64,000 nucleotides of DNA from Sulfitobacter donghicola DSW-25 = KCTC 12864 = JCM 14565 (GCF_000622405.1 NZ_JASF01000005.1:2480001-2544000); one strand, 5' to 3'. Positions 8,375-18,004 are shown, counted from the stretch's first letter. The notes: a model not told the origin generated them from the letters alone. Program-made: numbers and translations.

Positions 8375-10087
8375 TCAGTCGCGTTTGCCTGCAAATTTTT
8401 CGGCCCATTCTTCGCGTTGATCATCTGTGATCTTGGCAAAGAGAACTTCGGGAACCTCAAACACATGACCCGCCGATAGCTGGGCAACAGCCGCTGGCAC
8501 GTCATCGGGCCAACCTGCGTCTTCGATTTTCATACCTGCCAACATTTTTGCAGCAGCATCGGGAATGAAGGGCGCTGCAAGTGAGGCATAAAGCGGGATC
8601 AGGTTCAGCGCGAGGCGCACCTGTGCCGCGGCCTTGTCAGGGTCGGTTTTGAAGGTGGTCCATGGGGCCTGTGCCTGAAGGTATTCGTTACCCGCAGCCC
8701 AGATTGCGCGCAGCTCGGCGGCGGATTTGCGGACCTCCATCTTGTCCATTTGTTCGGCATAGCGGGCTACGCGTTCGGTCAAATCAGCGATCAGGGCGTT
8801 CTCGGCCTCGCCATATTCGCCCGCCGCTGGCACTTCTTCACCGAATTTGGCGCGGCAGAATTTGGTGATGCGGCTGACAAAGTTGCCCAAGACATCTGCG
8901 AGGTCTTTGTTTGTGGCCGCTTGGAAGTTCTCCCAAGTGAATTCGGAATCAGATGTTTCGGGTGCATGGGACAGCAACCACCAGCGCCAGTAATCGGCAG
9001 GCAGGATTTCCAGCGCTTGGTCCATGAACACACCGCGCCCGCGCGAGGTCGAGAACTGGCCGCCGTCATAGTTCAGGTAGTTGAACGATTTGATGTAATC
9101 CACCAGCTTCCAAGGTTCGTTCGAACCCATGATGGTCGAGGGGAAGGAGAGGGTGTGGAAGGGGACGTTATCTTTGCCCATGAATTGGGTGTATTGCACG
9201 TCATCGGCACCTTTATCGGTGCGCCACCAGCGCTCCCAATCGTCGCCTTTGCCGGCATCAACCCATTCTTGGGCGCAGGCGATATATTCGATGGGCGCGT
9301 CGAACCAGACATAGAAAACCTTGCCCTCCATGCCGGGCCATTCGGCATCGCCACGTTTCACCGGCACGCCCCATTTCAGGTCGCGGGTGATGCCGCGGTC
9401 TTGTAGCCCGTCGCCATCGTTCAGCCATTTCTTGGCGATCGAGGTGGTCAGCACAGGCCAATCGGTTTTGGAGCTGATCCAATCGTTCAGCCGGTCTTTC
9501 ATCTGGGATTGCTTGAGGAACAGGTGTTTGGTGGCGCGCATTTCCAGATCTGTCGCGCCCGAGATCGTTGAGCGCGGGTTGATCAGGTCTTCTGGGTCTA
9601 GCTGCTTGGTGCAATTGTCACATTGGTCGCCGCGCGCGTCTTCAAATCCGCAGTTGGGGCAGGTGCCCTCGACATAGCGGTCGGGCAAGAAGCGGCCATC
9701 GGTTTCCGAGTAAATCTGGCTTTGCTCAACTTCTTCGATCAGCCCCTCATCGGCCAAAGCTCCGGCAAAATGCTGCGTCAGCTTTTCGTTCTGCACCGAG
9801 GAAGAGCGGCCGAAGTGGTCAAAGGATAGGCCAAAGCCCTCGGCGATTTTCGCCTGAACCGCATACATCTCGGCGCAGTATTCTTCGACGGGCTTACCCG
9901 CTTTTGCAGCGGCCAATTCGGCAGGCGTGCCGTGTTCGTCTGTGGCGCAGAGGAACAGCACCTCGTTGCCGCGCTGGCGCAGGTAGCGGGCATATAGGTC
10001 TGCGGGCAATTGGCTACCTACCAGATTGCCGAGGTGTTTGATGCCATTGATATAGGGGATGGCGGAGGTGATGAGGTGACGTGTCAT
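8375..10087 (-). CDS. metG: Methionine--tRNA ligase
   Basis: 570 residues. The class I HIGH-type motif is read as INGIKHLGN near the N-terminus, followed by the CATDEHG segment and a zinc-binding insertion with paired CxxC motifs (CPNCGF ... CDNC). The usual KMSKS loop reads QFSTSRGRG, lacking both lysines, which recalls the KFSTSR-type variants but with Q in the first place. A helical anticodon-binding domain occupies the last third; there is no C-terminal dimerisation extension. The start is the methionine of [12 protein letters not shown] at 10087; a start nine codons upstream is possible but not conserved in style. It charges tRNA-Met in the cytoplasm. Confidence 0.95.
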   Translation of the reverse strand: MTRHLITSAIPYINGIKHLGNLVGSQLPADLYARYLRQRGNEVLFLCATDEHGTPAELAAAKAGKPVEEYCAEMYAVQAKIAEGFGLSFDHFGRSSSVQNEKLTQHFAGALADEGLIEEVEQSQIYSETDGRFLPDRYVEGTCPNCGFEDARGDQCDNCTKQLDPEDLINPRSTISGATDLEMRATKHLFLKQSQMKDRLNDWISSKTDWPVLTTSIAKKWLNDGDGLQDRGITRDLKWGVPVKRGDAEWPGMEGKVFYVWFDAPIEYIACAQEWVDAGKGDDWERWWRTDKGADDVQYTQFMGKDNVPFHTLSFPSTIMGSNEPWKLVDYIKSFNYLNYDGGQFSTSRGRGVFMDQALEILPADYWRWWLLSHAPETSDSEFTWENFQAATNKDLADVLGNFVSRITKFCRAKFGEEVPAAGEYGEAENALIADLTERVARYAEQMDKMEVRKSAAELRAIWAAGNEYLQAQAPWTTFKTDPDKAAAQVRLALNLIPLYASLAAPFIPDAAAKMLAGMKIEDAGWPDDVPAAVAQLSAGHVFEVPEVLFAKITDDQREEWAEKFAGKRD

Positions 10088-10170
10088 GGTGCGGCCTTTG
10101 CTGTGCTGGGACATGCTTTAGCAGGGCAAAGGCAGTCATGCCAGAGGTCTAACTCCGTAAGGGGATTGGT

Positions 10171-11397
10171 TTAGTCGCGTGTTGGCTTGTCTCGGCTGCG
10201 CCCTGTCAGGCGGCCGATCACGAAACTGGTGCGCAGCGCGTTGATATAGCGGGTGCTGCGCGGTTTGACGCGGCCTGTGCGCATTCTGCTGACACTGAAT
10301 AAAATCAACAGCCCATGACCGGCAGCCAGCATGGCAAACAGGGCTTCGGGGCCGAATTTTTCGATAAGGAGCGCGGCGCCATAGGGGGCTGCGATTGCGC
10401 CCAGAGCGAACCAGAACATCAAGGCTGCCGAGAGCTCGACCCGCTCATCCGAGGAGGCGAAATCATGGGCGTGGGCGGCTGCGACTGAAAAGATAGGGAA
10501 TGTTGTGAGGCCAAACAGGGCGGCAGACAGCAATATGCCTGTCAGCCCCCAGCTAGCTGTTGTCACGGTGACACCGCAGCTGGCGATTGCAGCAATGGAA
10601 AGCCAGATCAGGACTTTGCGGCGGTCATATTTGTCGGCAATCCAGCCAACAGGGAATTGCGCCAATGCACCGCCCACAACGAAAGCCGCCAAAAACCACG
10701 CGATCTGCCCCGCAGTCAGGCCCATTTCCTGACCATAGATCGGGCCGACCATGCGAAACGAGGCACTGGAAAGCGCGGCAACAACCACGCCAGCCACCGC
10801 AAGCGGAGAACGCCCATAGGCCAGTTTGGGGCGCAGCCGCGGTGAGCTGGGCGTTTCGGGTTGGGTTGATTTGGTAAGTGTGATGGGCAAAAGGGCCGCA
10901 CAGCATAAAATGGCCAGGATGTTGTAAGAGATATAATCGGCGGGGGCCAAGATGCCGATGATGCCCTGCGCTGCCAAACTGCCTGACATATCGACCATGC
11001 GATAGGTTCCCATGGCGCGGCCTCGGGTTTCGTTGGTCACTTTGGCCTGTAACCATGCCTCGACCACGGTATAGCAGCCGGCCACACATAACCCCGAAGC
11101 AATGCGCATAATCGCCCAAGCGTAGGGGTTGATGACCATCATATGCGCGATCAACCCGATGCTGCCTGCGGCTGTAAAGGCGGCGAAGGCGCGGCTGTGC
11201 CCGACGTTGCCCAGCAGACGTGGGGCAAACCAGCAGCCGATGAAAAACCCGATAAAGTGGGACGAACCCAGCAAACCGATCTGTTGGCGTGTGAACCCCA
11301 GTTCGGTCCCCGACAGCACATCCAGCGGACCAACCCCTCCCGAGGAAAGCTGCAACAAGACGACTGAAAAAAACAGCGCCGCAAAGGAGATTAACAT
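10171..11397 (-). CDS. MFS transporter
   Basis: About 408 residues with around 12 predicted hydrophobic segments and two six-helix halves joined by a polar loop (TLTKSTQPETPSSPRLRPK). MFS-type loop motifs appear after helix 2 (APRLLGNVGHSR) and after helix 8 (GWIADKYDRRKVL, the classic G-x3-D-x2-RR/K). The ATG at 11397 has AGAGG six bases upstream; the ATG two codons earlier (11403) would be too close. It resembles the YcaD-like branch of MFS exporters. The substrate cannot be predicted. It is transcribed with, or independently downstream of, nothing obvious; metG follows 83 bases later on the same strand. Confidence 0.85.
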   Translation of the reverse strand: MLISFAALFFSVVLLQLSSGGVGPLDVLSGTELGFTRQQIGLLGSSHFIGFFIGCWFAPRLLGNVGHSRAFAAFTAAGSIGLIAHMMVINPYAWAIMRIASGLCVAGCYTVVEAWLQAKVTNETRGRAMGTYRMVDMSGSLAAQGIIGILAPADYISYNILAILCCAALLPITLTKSTQPETPSSPRLRPKLAYGRSPLAVAGVVVAALSSASFRMVGPIYGQEMGLTAGQIAWFLAAFVVGGALAQFPVGWIADKYDRRKVLIWLSIAAIASCGVTVTTASWGLTGILLSAALFGLTTFPIFSVAAAHAHDFASSDERVELSAALMFWFALGAIAAPYGAALLIEKFGPEALFAMLAAGHGLLILFSVSRMRTGRVKPRSTRYINALRTSFVIGRLTGRSRDKPTRD

Positions 11398-11555
11398 CCG
11401 CATCCTCTTTGGATGATCCTATTTCAGAGAGAAATATAGAGAAAACCGACAATGCTGGTCCGTTTGTGGCGAAATATTTTTCTAAAGCGGGATTTGGCTT
11501 GCGATGGCTGGCCGTGGGGCTAGGGTCTGCGCAAGATAGCAACGGGGTTCACGAT

Positions 11556-12599
11556 ATGCATATGACAACATTGGGCCGAACGGGCATTGAGGTTTCCAAA
11601 TTCTGTTTGGGGTCAATGACGTGGGGCACACAGAACACAGCCGCTGAAGGCCATGCCCAGATTGAACGTGCGTTAGACGGGGGTATCAATTTCATCGATA
11701 CCGCCGAGATGTATCCGGTGAACCCGATGGGGCCGGAAACCACTGGCCGCACCGAAGAAATTATTGGCGAGTGGTTTGCCCAAGGTGCAAACCGCGACCG
11801 CGTGGTGCTGGCCACCAAACATTCGGGCGAGGGGCTGGCCCATGTGCGGGGCGGCGCGCCGATCACGCCTGCTACTATTCATGATACGTTGGAGGGGTCG
11901 CTAAAGCGGCTCAAAACCGATTATGTCGATCTGTACCAGTTTCACTGGCCCAACCGCGGCAGCTATATGTTTCGCAAGAACTGGCTGTATAACCCGACCA
12001 GCCAGAACCGTGCCGAGACGATCCAGAACATCGAAGACTGTCTGGGCGCGTTGCAGATTGAGGTCGAGCGCGGCCGCATCCGCGCCTTTGGTATGAGCAA
12101 CGACAGCGCGTGGGGTCTAACCCAATGGGCGAACGCAGCTGAACGGGTCGGTGGCCCGCGTGTGGCCACGGTCCAGAACGAATATTCGCTGCTCTGTCGG
12201 TTGGCCGACACTGATGTTGCCGAGGCCTGCCATAACGAAGACATCGGCATGCTGTCTTTCTCGCCTTTGGCTACGGGCCTGTTGACGGGGAAATACCAAA
12301 ACGGCGCGGTGCCAGATCGCTCGCGCCTGTCTTTGGGTGGCGATTTGGGCGGGCGCAAAACGGCCCGCGCTTTTGAAGCGGTTGATGCCTATTTGGCGGT
12401 GGCCCAACGGCATGGGTTAGACCCTGTTCACATGGCCCTTGCGTGGGTGCGCGACAGGCCGTTTATGGCCAGCGTCATCTTTGGTGCCACAACGATGGAT
12501 CAGCTGGACGTCGCCCTTGCAGGGGCTGATCTGGTGCTGAGTGATGACGTGGTTGCCGACATCGAAGCAACCCACCGCGCACACCCGATGCCATATTAA
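11556..12599 (+). CDS. Aldo/keto reductase (Tas-like)
   Basis: 347 residues, close to the 346 of E. coli Tas. The NADPH-dependent TIM-barrel family is shown by LGRTGIEVSKFCLGSMTWG at the start, the FIDTAEMYP segment carrying the catalytic Asp and Tyr, the lysine in VLATKHSG, and the histidine in YQFHWPNRG. The frame is open upstream to 11409, but homology begins only at the MHMTTLG methionines (11556 or 11562), so the longer reading is rejected. A good terminator follows at 12602. The substrate is unknown; such enzymes reduce carbonyls of diverse small molecules. Confidence 0.9.
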   Translation: MHMTTLGRTGIEVSKFCLGSMTWGTQNTAAEGHAQIERALDGGINFIDTAEMYPVNPMGPETTGRTEEIIGEWFAQGANRDRVVLATKHSGEGLAHVRGGAPITPATIHDTLEGSLKRLKTDYVDLYQFHWPNRGSYMFRKNWLYNPTSQNRAETIQNIEDCLGALQIEVERGRIRAFGMSNDSAWGLTQWANAAERVGGPRVATVQNEYSLLCRLADTDVAEACHNEDIGMLSFSPLATGLLTGKYQNGAVPDRSRLSLGGDLGGRKTARAFEAVDAYLAVAQRHGLDPVHMALAWVRDRPFMASVIFGATTMDQLDVALAGADLVLSDDVVADIEATHRAHPMPY

Positions 12600-12601
12600 G
12601 G

Positions 12602-12627
12602 GGCACCTCATTATAGGTGCCGTTTTT
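12602..12627 (+). terminator. Rho-independent terminator after the aldo/keto reductase
   Basis: A perfect 7-base-pair stem GGCACCT (12602-12608) / AGGTGCC (12615-12621) with a 6-base loop is followed by GTTTTT. It separates the aldo/keto reductase from the carnitine genes, implying that these have their own promoter in 12628-12700. Confidence 0.85.
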
Positions 12628-12709
12628 GCAGGTCATTGCGGCGTATTTGGATCGGAATGGCCAACACACTTGGACGCAATACTGTCGAAAGAAAAATTAG
12701 GAGGCCACC

Positions 12710-13621
12710 ATGCCACTCGCTATGAACCGTGAGGTGTTTATCACCTGCGCCGTGACCGGATCCGGATCCACCCAAGACCGCAGCCCGCATGTGCCGCGTA
12801 GCCCGAAAGAGATCGCCGACAGCGCGATTGCCGCGGCCAAGGCAGGCGCTGCCGTGGTGCACTGCCATGTGCGCGACCCAGAGACAGGCGTACCCAGCCG
12901 CGATCTAAAGCTTTACCGTGAGCTGACAGACCGTGTGCGTGATGCCGACGTGGATGTGGTGCTGAACCTGACTGCGGGCATGGGCGGCGATATGGTGTTC
13001 GGCGGTGTTGAAAACCCGATGGACCTGAACAAAGACGGCACGGATATGGTCGGCGCGACGGAACGCATGGCCCATATCACAGAATGCCTGCCCGAAATCT
13101 GCACGTTGGATTGCGGCACGATGAACTTTGCCGAAGCCGACTACGTGATGACCAACACGCCCGGCATGTTGACAGCCATGGGCCAGATGATGACCGATCT
13201 GGGCGTAAAGCCCGAGATCGAGGCCTTTGACACCGGTCACCTTTGGTATGCCAAAGAGCTGGTAAAACAGGGCGTTCTGGACAGCCCCGCCTTGGTTCAG
13301 CTGTGCATGGGGGTGCCTTGGGGCGCGCCTGATGATCTGAATACCTTCATGGCGATGGTCAACAATGTGCCGGATGACTGGACGTTCTCGGGCTTTGGTC
13401 TGGGGCGCAATCAGATGGCTTATGTGGCGGCCTCGGTTTTGGCGGGGGGCAATGTGCGCGTTGGTCTGGAAGATAACCTGTGGCTCGACAAAGGCGTGTT
13501 GGCGGAAAACCACCAGCTGGTCACGCGTGCGCGCGGCATCATTGAAAGCATGGGCGCGACCCTCATCGGGCCAGAAGCGGTGCGCGAAAAACTGGGTCTG
13601 CAAAAGCGGATGCCGGTTTGA
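12710..13621 (+). CDS. cdhC: 3-keto-acid cleavage enzyme (BKACE family), 3-dehydrocarnitine cleavage
   Basis: 303 residues of the BKACE (DUF849) family, which uses a zinc ion and acetyl-CoA to cleave beta-keto acids. The zinc ligands are H51 and H53 in VVHCHVRDPETG. Other family marks are ITCAVTGSG at the start and the MGVPWGAP and LEDNLW strands. An excellent AGGAGG (12699-12704) lies five bases before the ATG. The assignment to dehydrocarnitine rests on the carnitine dehydrogenase/thioesterase gene two positions downstream, a pairing known in carnitine-degrading bacteria, where CdhC turns 3-dehydrocarnitine plus acetyl-CoA into betainyl-CoA and acetoacetate. Confidence 0.88.
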   Translation: MPLAMNREVFITCAVTGSGSTQDRSPHVPRSPKEIADSAIAAAKAGAAVVHCHVRDPETGVPSRDLKLYRELTDRVRDADVDVVLNLTAGMGGDMVFGGVENPMDLNKDGTDMVGATERMAHITECLPEICTLDCGTMNFAEADYVMTNTPGMLTAMGQMMTDLGVKPEIEAFDTGHLWYAKELVKQGVLDSPALVQLCMGVPWGAPDDLNTFMAMVNNVPDDWTFSGFGLGRNQMAYVAASVLAGGNVRVGLEDNLWLDKGVLAENHQLVTRARGIIESMGATLIGPEAVREKLGLQKRMPV

Positions 13622-14151
13622 TCCGCGGGGCTTTATTGGCGGGGCTTATGGCCTTGGGCGCATGTGCGGTTGAGCCGCCAGCGCCCGTGCCTGTAGGGCC
13701 CAGTTACCGTGACCAAACGGCCCTTATCGGCGTTACCTCGCGGTTTGACGCCGATAAATTTGCAGGGGTTTGGTATATCCGCGCAGGGTTTGATCCTGCG
13801 CTGGGCAAGATGGCCTTTCGCATGATCGATACCCCCAATGGCCATGCGATGCGGTTGGGGGCGTTTGTTTGTGATGGTGCGGGTGTTTGCGGCGACTATT
13901 CGCAGGACCTGCCAGCCGCGAAAAAGGGCAAGGGCCGTTACGCCGTGCAAATGCCCGACGGCAATACGCGCGATTTCTGGGTGCTTTGGGTCGACGAAGG
14001 ATTTCGGACCGCCGTTCTGGGGAACAAGTCAGGCGATTTCGGCTGGATCGTGGATCGCAGTACCAAAGGGGGCAGCGACCGGATCAAGGCGGCAAAAGAG
14101 ATTTTGGATTTCAACGGCTACGACGTGAGCCAACTGAAGGTAGTAAGATGA
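13618..14151 (+). CDS. Lipocalin-like lipoprotein
   Basis: 177 residues. A lipoprotein signal peptide ends in LMALGAC with the lipidated cysteine at position 16. The mature part has the lipocalin signature FAGVWYIRAGFD (G-x-W) and a beta-rich remainder with two cysteines close together (FVCDGAGVCGD). The start is a TTG overlapping the cdhC stop (TTGA), and the stop overlaps the next start as ATGA, so the gene is coupled on both sides. Lipocalins bind small hydrophobic ligands at the outer membrane. Why one sits inside a carnitine operon is not clear; it may help capture acylcarnitines. It resembles Blc in class but not closely in sequence. Confidence 0.75.
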   Translation: MIRGALLAGLMALGACAVEPPAPVPVGPSYRDQTALIGVTSRFDADKFAGVWYIRAGFDPALGKMAFRMIDTPNGHAMRLGAFVCDGAGVCGDYSQDLPAAKKGKGRYAVQMPDGNTRDFWVLWVDEGFRTAVLGNKSGDFGWIVDRSTKGGSDRIKAAKEILDFNGYDVSQLKVVR

Positions 14152-15617
14152 GCAAGACAGCAGCAATTATTGGTGGCGGTGTTATCGGTGGCGGTTGGGC
14201 CGCTCGGTTCTTGTTGAACGGTTGGGATGTTCAGGTGTTTGACCCTGATCCACAGGCCGAGCGCAAGATTGGCGAAGTGCTGGCAAATGCGCGCCGCTCG
14301 CTGCCTGGATTGACGGATGTCGCGTTACCGCCCGAGGGCAAACTGACCTATCACGCCAGCATTGCCGAGGCTGTTGCTGGGGCGGATTGGATACAGGAAA
14401 GCGTGCCAGAGCGGTTGGAAATCAAACACGCCACCTTTGCCGAGGTGCAGGCAGCCTGTGCGCCTGATGCGGTGATCGGCTCGTCCACCTCGGGGTTCAA
14501 ACCATCCGAGTTGCAGCAAGGGGCCGCGCGCCCCGAACAGATCATGGTCGCGCACCCGTTTAACCCCGTTTACCTGCTGCCGCTGATCGAATTGGTCACC
14601 ACCTCGGCGGATGAGGGGCTGGTCGAAAAGGCCAAGGAAATGCTGACCTCGCTCGGGATGTACCCGCTGCACCTCAAGAAAGAGATCGACGCCCACGTGG
14701 CGGATCGCTTTCTTGAGGCGGTGTGGCGTGAGGCGTTGTGGCTGGTCAAAGACGGCATCGCCACCACCGAAGAAATCGACAATGCGATCCGCTATGGCTT
14801 TGGTATCCGCTGGGCGCAGATGGGGCTTTTTGAAACCTACCGCGTGGCGGGCGGCGAAGCGGGCATGAAGCATTTTATGGCGCAATTCGGCCCCGCGTTG
14901 AAATGGCCATGGACCAAGCTGATGGATGTGCCTGACTTTACGGATGAGCTGGTTGACCTGATTGCGGGGCAATCGGATGAGCAGTCCGGCGCTTATTCTA
15001 TCCGCGAGTTAGAGCGCGCGCGCGACAACAACCTTGTCACCATGATGCGCGGCCTCAAGGCCGAAAACTGGGGCGCGGGTGCCTTGCTGAACGCGCAAGA
15101 ACGCGAGATGCGGGTTGGCACGGTGCATGGCGCGGTTGCGGCTGATCTGCCTGCGGATGCTTTGGTCGAGACGGCGTATCGTACGGTGCCGCTGGATTGG
15201 ACGGACTATAACGGCCACATGACCGAGTCGCGCTATTTGCAGGCTTTTGCCGATGCGACCGACCGTTTTATGGCGATCATTGGCTGTGACGCTGAATATA
15301 TCTCATCCGGTGGGAGTTACTTCACCGCTGAAACGCATATCCGCCACATCGATGAGGTCCACGCGGGCGCGCTGATCACCATCCGTACCCGCGTCATCAT
15401 GGGCGAGGGCAAAAAAATGCACCTGTTCCATGAAATGTATGAGGGTGAACGCCTATTGGCCACGGGCGAGCATTTCTTGCTGCACGTGAGCCTTGAAACC
15501 CGCAAACCGACGCCGCCAGCAGCCCATATCGAAGAAGCGCTGGTGCGTTTTGCCAAAGGGCACGCCGCGTTGCCGCAGGCGGAGGGCGTTGGCCGCGCGA
15601 TTGGTGCGCCAAGATAA
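14148..15617 (+). CDS. L-carnitine dehydrogenase fused to betainyl-CoA thioesterase
   Basis: 489 residues. Residues 1 to about 320 form a 3-hydroxyacyl-CoA-dehydrogenase-like NAD enzyme: GGGVIGGGWA (Rossmann loop), QESVPERLEIK, the AHPFNPVYLLPLIELV active-site segment, and a helical C-lobe. Residues about 325-489 are a hot-dog thioesterase (VPLDWTDYNGHMTESRYLQA). This is the fused CdhA-CdhB arrangement seen in several alphaproteobacteria, converting L-carnitine to 3-dehydrocarnitine and hydrolysing betainyl-CoA to glycine betaine and CoA. ATG 14148 overlaps the lipocalin stop; longer upstream frames are spurious. With CdhC at 12710 the pathway from carnitine to glycine betaine is complete. 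Confidence 0.9.
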   Translation: MSKTAAIIGGGVIGGGWAARFLLNGWDVQVFDPDPQAERKIGEVLANARRSLPGLTDVALPPEGKLTYHASIAEAVAGADWIQESVPERLEIKHATFAEVQAACAPDAVIGSSTSGFKPSELQQGAARPEQIMVAHPFNPVYLLPLIELVTTSADEGLVEKAKEMLTSLGMYPLHLKKEIDAHVADRFLEAVWREALWLVKDGIATTEEIDNAIRYGFGIRWAQMGLFETYRVAGGEAGMKHFMAQFGPALKWPWTKLMDVPDFTDELVDLIAGQSDEQSGAYSIRELERARDNNLVTMMRGLKAENWGAGALLNAQEREMRVGTVHGAVAADLPADALVETAYRTVPLDWTDYNGHMTESRYLQAFADATDRFMAIIGCDAEYISSGGSYFTAETHIRHIDEVHAGALITIRTRVIMGEGKKMHLFHEMYEGERLLATGEHFLLHVSLETRKPTPPAAHIEEALVRFAKGHAALPQAEGVGRAIGAPR

Positions 15618-15744
15618 GGAAACGTCCGATCGTGAAGGGTGCCCATAGGTTTTGGGGTGTTTCCGGCCCGTATTTACCAACGGCGGAAAAATCAGCTGCG
15701 GCTCTTCTCTGGCATAACGGGGGGGAGTAAGGCATTAGTGCGGG

Positions 15745-16656
15745 ATGCATACACCTGACCTTTGGATCCTTGTTACCCTCCTTGCCGCAGCATTTCAGAC
15801 CGTTCGGTTTATGCTGCAAAAGGTATTGGCCACCTCCACGCTTAGCGTTGCGGGGGCGACGTTTTCGCGGTTTTTCTATTCTATCCCCTTCATCGCAGTG
15901 CTGTTGGTTGTCTATGTTCTGGCGGTTGATGCCGAAATCCCCGCCCTTGGGGGCGCGTTTTGGGGGTTCGGCCTATTGGGAGGAACCTCCCAAATCCTCG
16001 CAACGGTTTGCGTGGTTGCTTTGTTCAAGGAACGCAATTTTGCCGTTGGGATCACGTTTAAAAAGACAGAAGTCATTCAAACCGTTCTTGTCGGGGCCTT
16101 ATTGCTAGGGGAGTTGGTGAGCTGGGGAGGCTTTTTGGCGATTTCTTTGGGCTTGGTTGGGCTGTTGCTGTTGTCGGGGGGTAAGGGGGCAACTGGCTTT
16201 CACCTATCTCATTTGCGAAATCGGGCGGCTGGATTGGGGATTGCCTCGGGGGTGCTGTTTGCCTTTTCCGCTGTGAGCTATCGAGGGGCTTCGCTGACTT
16301 TGGACTCTGCCGATCCTCTGCTGAGGGCAGGGGTGACGTTGATGGCTGTGGTTGCCATGCAAACGATCCTGATGACTGTCTGGCTGTGCTTGCGCGAGGC
16401 AGGAGAGATCGCGCGCGTCTGGCAGGCCCGCCGTGTTGCGATTTGGATTGGGCTCACCTCTATGGGCGGATCGCTTTGTTGGTTTATCGCCTTTTCCCTC
16501 CAAAACGCGGCTTATGTAAAAGCATTGGGTCAGGTCGAATTGATCCTGAGTGTTCTGGCTTCAACGCTGTTCTTTCGGGAAAAGATCAGCAAACGCGAGG
16601 CGTTGGGGATGGCGGTGCTGATTGCATCCATCCTGCTGCTGATCCTCGCGATCTAA
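15745..16656 (+). CDS. DMT superfamily (EamA) transporter
   Basis: 303 residues, almost wholly hydrophobic with about ten membrane segments and an internal duplication of the kind found in EamA proteins. Charged residues are confined to short loops such as FKERNFAVGITFKKTE and FFREKISKREALG, both in the place where EamA members carry an invariant glutamate. It follows the carnitine genes by 127 bases on the same strand, so it could export or import a related compound, but the spacing leaves cotranscription uncertain. It converges with, and overlaps by four bases, the NUDIX gene on the other strand. Confidence 0.85.
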   Translation: MHTPDLWILVTLLAAAFQTVRFMLQKVLATSTLSVAGATFSRFFYSIPFIAVLLVVYVLAVDAEIPALGGAFWGFGLLGGTSQILATVCVVALFKERNFAVGITFKKTEVIQTVLVGALLLGELVSWGGFLAISLGLVGLLLLSGGKGATGFHLSHLRNRAAGLGIASGVLFAFSAVSYRGASLTLDSADPLLRAGVTLMAVVAMQTILMTVWLCLREAGEIARVWQARRVAIWIGLTSMGGSLCWFIAFSLQNAAYVKALGQVELILSVLASTLFFREKISKREALGMAVLIASILLLILAI

Positions 16657-17360
16657 TTCTCCGCGCGGTAGGGTGCATTGGTGCCATGTAACCTGACAAA
16701 GAGGCTCTCTTCGTCGTTGTTTTTAAAATAGGGCACAGATTCAGGCGGGTTTAGGTCGCGCGCACGTGCTTCGACCTCGGCCAGCACAACCTCGGTGATA
16801 AAGGGCATGTCAAAACGGCGTGCATCGCTAAGGGGAACCCACTGGAGGTGGGATAGCTCGTCACAGGCGGCACCGAAATCATCAAGGTCACTGGCAATCG
16901 CATCCGCGTCCAGCAAGAAGAACCGCGCGTCAAAGCGGCGTGGGCGCCCCGGAGGGGTGAGGGCGCGGAATACAAACTGCAATGCGCTGGCATGGGGCAG
17001 GTGGCCGGTTTCGGCGAAGGTTTTCCAATCGTCGGGGATTTCGCCTTCCCATGTGCCTTTTGATCCTAGGACCAGACCGGTCTCTTCCCATAGCTCGCGG
17101 ATGGCGGCCACAGGAATGGCGTGGGCCAGATCGGGATCGGCATCTTCCAGCAAACGCGCGGCACATCGTTCGGGCAGACCAGCGGCAAGAGGGATCTGCG
17201 CATCAGCCTGATCAACCGCACCACCTGGAAAAACGAATTTGTTGGGCATGAACGCAGCATTTGCGCCGCGCTGGCCCATCAGGATGGAAGGCGATGTCAT
17301 GCGGTCACGGATCACAATGACCGTGGCTGCGTTTCTGATCGCTGTCTTATCAATGCTCAT
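16653..17360 (-). CDS. NUDIX hydrolase
   Basis: 235 residues. The NUDIX box is present but split by an insertion: FVFPGGAVDQADAQ, about 30 residues with LPERCAARLLEDADPD, then VAAIRELWEETGLVLGS, which supplies the REx2EE-x-G core that binds the metal and cleaves a nucleoside diphosphate linkage. The start at 17360 (MSIDKTAIRNAATVIVI) is preferred; a longer frame would run into the DUF983 gene. It lies 32 bases after that gene on the same strand and is probably cotranscribed with it. The substrate is unknown; insertion-bearing NUDIX enzymes include CoA and ADP-ribose pyrophosphatase-like types. Confidence 0.85.
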   Translation of the reverse strand: MSIDKTAIRNAATVIVIRDRMTSPSILMGQRGANAAFMPNKFVFPGGAVDQADAQIPLAAGLPERCAARLLEDADPDLAHAIPVAAIRELWEETGLVLGSKGTWEGEIPDDWKTFAETGHLPHASALQFVFRALTPPGRPRRFDARFFLLDADAIASDLDDFGAACDELSHLQWVPLSDARRFDMPFITEVVLAEVEARARDLNPPESVPYFKNNDEESLFVRLHGTNAPYRAEN

Positions 17361-17392
17361 ACGGCCCCGCGTTAATTCAGGGGCCAGTTTGA

Positions 17393-17812
17393 TCAGGGCT
17401 TGCGTGCAAAGCCGCCCATTTCTTTGGCCCATTGAAAGCCGATCAAGGCCCCCTTCAGTCTAGGAAGAAGGTAGAGGGACAAAGCGACCGTGCCAACCGC
17501 AAAGATCGTGAACAGCGTAATCGGTTCAGGACGGTAATGAACAAAAACAATATGCAAAAGCGGCGCCATCAGGTGGCCTACGACGAGGATTGTCAGATAG
17601 GCAGGGCCGTCATCGGCGCGATGATGGTGGAGCTCTTCTTCACAAACGGTGCAGTGATCGTTCACTTTCAGGTAGCCATGTAGCACAGGGCCGGAACCGC
17701 AGTTGGGGCATTTGCGCCGCCAGCCGCGTAGCAGGGCCTGACCAAGGGAACGTTCTTCAGATGAAGTTTCTGCCATTGCGTCGATATTCGTCTGTGTTGC
17801 TGATTGTGTCAT
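17393..17812 (-). CDS. DUF983 family small membrane protein
   Basis: 139 residues. A zinc-ribbon-like pair CPNCGSG and CTVCEEELHHH precedes two membrane helices (YLTILVVGHLMAPLLHIVF and LFTIFAVGTVALSLYLL), followed by a short cytoplasmic tail. This is the DUF983 arrangement, common in Rhodobacterales, often beside haem/cytochrome-oxidase or NUDIX genes. Function is unknown. It heads a probable two-gene transcript with the NUDIX hydrolase and diverges from the EF-hand gene. Confidence 0.85.
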   Translation of the reverse strand: MTQSATQTNIDAMAETSSEERSLGQALLRGWRRKCPNCGSGPVLHGYLKVNDHCTVCEEELHHHRADDGPAYLTILVVGHLMAPLLHIVFVHYRPEPITLFTIFAVGTVALSLYLLPRLKGALIGFQWAKEMGGFARKP

Positions 17813-18004
17813 GCCGAATCCTAAGGCCGAGAGTTTTCTCTGAGTGCGTTATAACGGATTGAAAAGAAAGGTGGCGATTTGTCTCAAGCAGAATTTCAAA
17901 AGTTTTTTCGAATATATGCGACGGAACATCTGGGACCAGCCGTAATACATCCAACTGCACGGCAAAAGAGACCGATGCAGCGAGCAATAAAAACGGAGAA
18001 CACC

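Noticed and set aside
11409..11555. N-terminal extension of the aldo/keto reductase
   Set aside because: The frame is open but family similarity begins at 11556, and the upstream part overlaps the likely MFS promoter region.
13887..14147. Long upstream extension of the carnitine dehydrogenase frame
   Set aside because: It lies inside the lipocalin gene in another frame; the Rossmann fold begins right at ATG 14148.
17923..17946. GGAAC ... CGTAAT upstream of the EF-hand gene as an ECF-sigma promoter
   Set aside because: Only 13 bases separate the two elements; GGAAC-type ECF promoters need about 16-17, so the match is probably chance.
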